DNA of 56,319 nucleotides from Streptomyces diastatochromogenes (GTDB lineage: Bacteria; Actinomycetota; Actinomycetes; Streptomycetales; Streptomycetaceae): positions 1 to 56,319 of the forward strand of contig LIQL01000294.1 in NCBI GenBank assembly GCA_001418405.1, read 5' to 3'. Both the position numbers and the translations under genes were made by a program. This document shows, one piece after another, positions 54,430 through 56,319 of this stretch (its first letter is position 1; each line of letters starts with the position of its first letter). Under the pieces are notes generated by a model that was not told where the DNA came from, did not search any database, and was given only the letters and a program-made list of their open reading frames with translations.

Positions 54430-55162
54430 ATGGCTAGGGACTTGGCAACGGTTCTGAAAAGGGGGGCTAATGAACTCGGAAAGCGCCGGGTTGTCCACCA
54501 CCGCCAGCCGGGCGGACACAGCGCCCGGCAACGTGAGAAGTCGTTCGACCGCAAGAAGGGCGCGCCGGACTTCGCCACCGAAGTCGAGAACGACAAGCGC
54601 GAGAACGCCTTCATCGCCGACCGCCGGGAAGGTCTCGCGGGGTACGCCACAAGCGCATCGTCGACAACTCCCGTTCAGGAGTGCGGAGAAGCCCGCAGGA
54701 CAACACGCTGCGCCTGCGCCGCCAGATGGTCCGGTATCGGGGAAAGGGCGGCGTCGACGCGGCACGCTACGCCTCCCCTGAAGCGCCGGAAGGAAGGGGA
54801 ATGGCGCGATGTGCCGCTGCCGGAATTCTTCGCCGTCTATGCCGACCGCTTCCCCGTTCTCGATCCGCAAGGCGGCATGACCCGTCCCGGGCTCGTCCGC
54901 AATTCATGGGACCGTGCCATCAAGCGGCTGGGGCTCCGCGATGACACGCCGCACGACCTCCGCCGTAAATGGGCGACCGCGACCCTGACGGGGGGCTGCC
55001 ATTCATCAGGCGCCCCGTCGGCTCGGACACCAGTCCATCAAGGTCACGGTCGCCCAGTACGGCCATCTCACCCAGGACGACCGCGAGCGCTGCCGCCAAG
55101 TCGTGACGACGGCCCTCCAGGACTACCCCCCGGAGGGGCTGGCGATCGGCTTGGCGGCATGA
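54430..55162 (+). pseudogene. Decayed phage-type tyrosine integrase
   Basis: The 5' part has the N-terminal arm typical of actinobacterial integrases (REKSFDRKKGAPDFATEVENDKRE). The 3' part encodes the catalytic core: RKEGEWRDVPLP, MTRPGLVRNSWDRAIKRLG, HDLRRKW (catalytic Arg). A frameshift near 55000 then leads to LGHQSIKVTVAQYGHL, which supplies the catalytic His and Tyr, ending ALQDYPPEGLAIGLAA. The middle of the protein is largely missing or scrambled. It is a relic of an integrating element. No tRNA or att site was recognised next to it. Confidence 0.75.
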
Positions 55163-55166
55163 GCCG

Positions 55167-56319
55167 TTACCGGATCCCGAGCTCGCGCAGGACGCGGCGC
55201 TGAGTCGGTGTCGAGTCGACGGGGAAGTAGAGGTAGCAGACACCTCCGGAACCGCTCTTGACCTGGCCTTTTTCGTCGTGGCGCTTCGTCCTCAACCAGA
55301 TGTTCTCGAATTGGCGGCGCTGGTAGACGCGGCGGACGGCGGGGTCGTCGGGGGAGGCCGGGTCGTTGGCGATGACATCGCCGGTGGGGGTGAAGCCGAT
55401 GACGGTCATCAGGTGGCCGGCGGTGCCGTAGCCGGCGCCGTCGAGTTCGGTCTTGAGGAAGGACTGGGAGGTGATGACGGGGAGGCCGGCGTGGACGAGG
55501 CGTTCGACGTCGGTGAGGGAGGAGAGGCGGGTGACGACGGCCTGGAGGTCGCGGTAGGTGGCGGCGTAGGCCGCGTTGAAGGGCCAGTTGCCGCAGCCTT
55601 CGTACTGGTAGTCGAAGGTGTAGCGGGCGGCGTGGCAGACCTGGGGGTCGGCGTAGGAGGGGTCGACCCAGGAGAGCTGCTGCGGGGTGGGGCGGCGGCC
55701 CCAGTGCTCGATGATCATCTCGGAGGAGGTGGGGCTGCACCACGCCTCTCCCCCGTTGTCGTACTGCGGGTACTGGCCCTTGTGGATCTCCTGCGAGTAG
55801 CGCGGAACCCGGAGTTCGCGGCCGACGAGGCCGGGGGCGGAGGCCGGCACCTCGAAGCGGTCGGGGAGGTCGGAGGCCATCGCACCGAGGCGCCAGACGG
55901 TGGGGGTGTCGGTGCTGCCGGGTCGGCGGTACAGGGTGACGCGGAGTTGGTAGGCGGCCAGCCGGAGACCGCTCGACGGGTCGTCGACGGCGAAGGTGTC
56001 GGTGGAGACGGCGCTCCGGCCGTCCTTCTGGTCGTCGACGGAGGTGCGCCGGATGTCGTTCTCGCCGTCGCCGGCGGTCCAGCGGCCCATGACGTACCAG
56101 GGGGTGCGACCGCCGTCGGAGTAGGTGCCGCCCAGTTCGACGGCGATCCAGGTGCCGGCGGGGGTGTGCGCGTTCCAGGAGGCGACGGCCTCGGTGGCGG
56201 GGACCGGCAGGCGGTGCGCCGGGCTGGTCCAGGTGGCGTACTCCCAGGTGGCGGTCTTGTTGGTGTGCGGGTCGCGGTAGACGGTGGTGCCGGCGGGGCG
56301 GGCGAGGGCGATGCCGGGG
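55167..56319 (-). CDS. Peptidase C39-like family protein (partial, 5' end outside the window)
   Basis: A papain-like C39 family protein whose frame continues past the right edge, so the N-terminus (and any signal peptide) is not visible. About 383 residues are present. The catalytic region reads GGEAWCSPTSSEMIIEHWG (Cys), with GTAGHLMTVIGF (His) and VIANDPAS (Asp/Asn). A beta-rich domain precedes it. Such proteins are usually secreted cysteine peptidases with unknown substrates in Streptomyces. It overlaps the end of the integrase remnant by proximity only and is not part of the cluster. Confidence 0.82.
   Translation of the reverse strand, partial: PGIALARPAGTTVYRDPHTNKTATWEYATWTSPAHRLPVPATEAVASWNAHTPAGTWIAVELGGTYSDGGRTPWYVMGRWTAGDGENDIRRTSVDDQKDGRSAVSTDTFAVDDPSSGLRLAAYQLRVTLYRRPGSTDTPTVWRLGAMASDLPDRFEVPASAPGLVGRELRVPRYSQEIHKGQYPQYDNGGEAWCSPTSSEMIIEHWGRRPTPQQLSWVDPSYADPQVCHAARYTFDYQYEGCGNWPFNAAYAATYRDLQAVVTRLSSLTDVERLVHAGLPVITSQSFLKTELDGAGYGTAGHLMTVIGFTPTGDVIANDPASPDDPAVRRVYQRRQFENIWLRTKRHDEKGQVKSGSGGVCYLYFPVDSTPTQRRVLRELGIR

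Overview
The window looks like a chromosomal segment of a Streptomyces or a close relative (inference). The DNA is very GC-rich, GTG and TTG starts are common, and TTA leucine codons are nearly absent except in a cluster of specialised genes. The gene content (DUF6421, DUF5134, MmyB-type and MocR regulators, MpaB-type oxygenase) also fits. No rRNA, tRNA or CRISPR array was recognised.

Layout. 1-320: structured non-coding DNA (two nested inverted-repeat systems) behind a minus-strand operon of DUF6421, an SDR and a threonine-aldolase-like enzyme (0.3-3.7 kb). 3.9-5.6 kb: an LLM flavin oxidoreductase divergent from a PadR regulator, with a palindrome over the PadR start. 5.7-9.2 kb: GDPD, then a complete polar amino-acid ABC importer. 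9.2-15.5 kb: GNAT, VOC protein, FAD monooxygenase, DUF5134/M56 pair, HAD and SDR. 15.5-19.5 kb: group II PLP decarboxylase, FadR-type GntR regulator and MHS transporter. 19.5-26.1 kb: secreted amidase, a TetR operon with two operator-like sites, MmyB-like regulator with SDR, and a small membrane protein/winged-helix pair with two further operator-like sites. 26.5-32.4 kb: RDD protein, MFS exporter, secreted tandem-repeat protein, MpaB-type oxygenase and small proteins.

The most unusual part is 32.6-53.1 kb, where every gene lies on the minus strand. In transcription order from the right: enolase, ATP-grasp ligase, SGNH-hydrolase-like protein, an unlisted 28-residue peptide, a 717-residue haem-oxygenase-like diiron protein, NodU/TobZ carbamoyltransferase, a 48-residue DUF5989-like protein, a DUF6917-like protein, a threonine/cysteate-synthase-like PLP enzyme, a ThDP enzyme, a second ATP-grasp ligase, an MFS exporter, an asparaginase-II-family protein and a third ATP-grasp ligase. 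After these come an FAH-family hydrolase, a HAD phosphatase and a MocR regulator. Stops and starts overlap or nearly touch through much of it, so 53.1-38.3 kb is probably one long operon. There is no PKS, NRPS or PEP mutase. I read it as a biosynthetic cluster for a small carbamoylated, ATP-grasp-assembled peptide or amino-acid antimetabolite. The enolase and the threonine-synthase homologue are either pathway enzymes or resistant target copies. TTA codons in five of its genes (MocR, DUF6917-like, diiron protein, third ligase, enolase) suggest bldA control.

53.1-55.2 kb is gene-poor and ends in a decayed tyrosine integrase, consistent with an old mobile-element boundary next to the cluster. 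A C39-like peptidase gene runs off the right edge.
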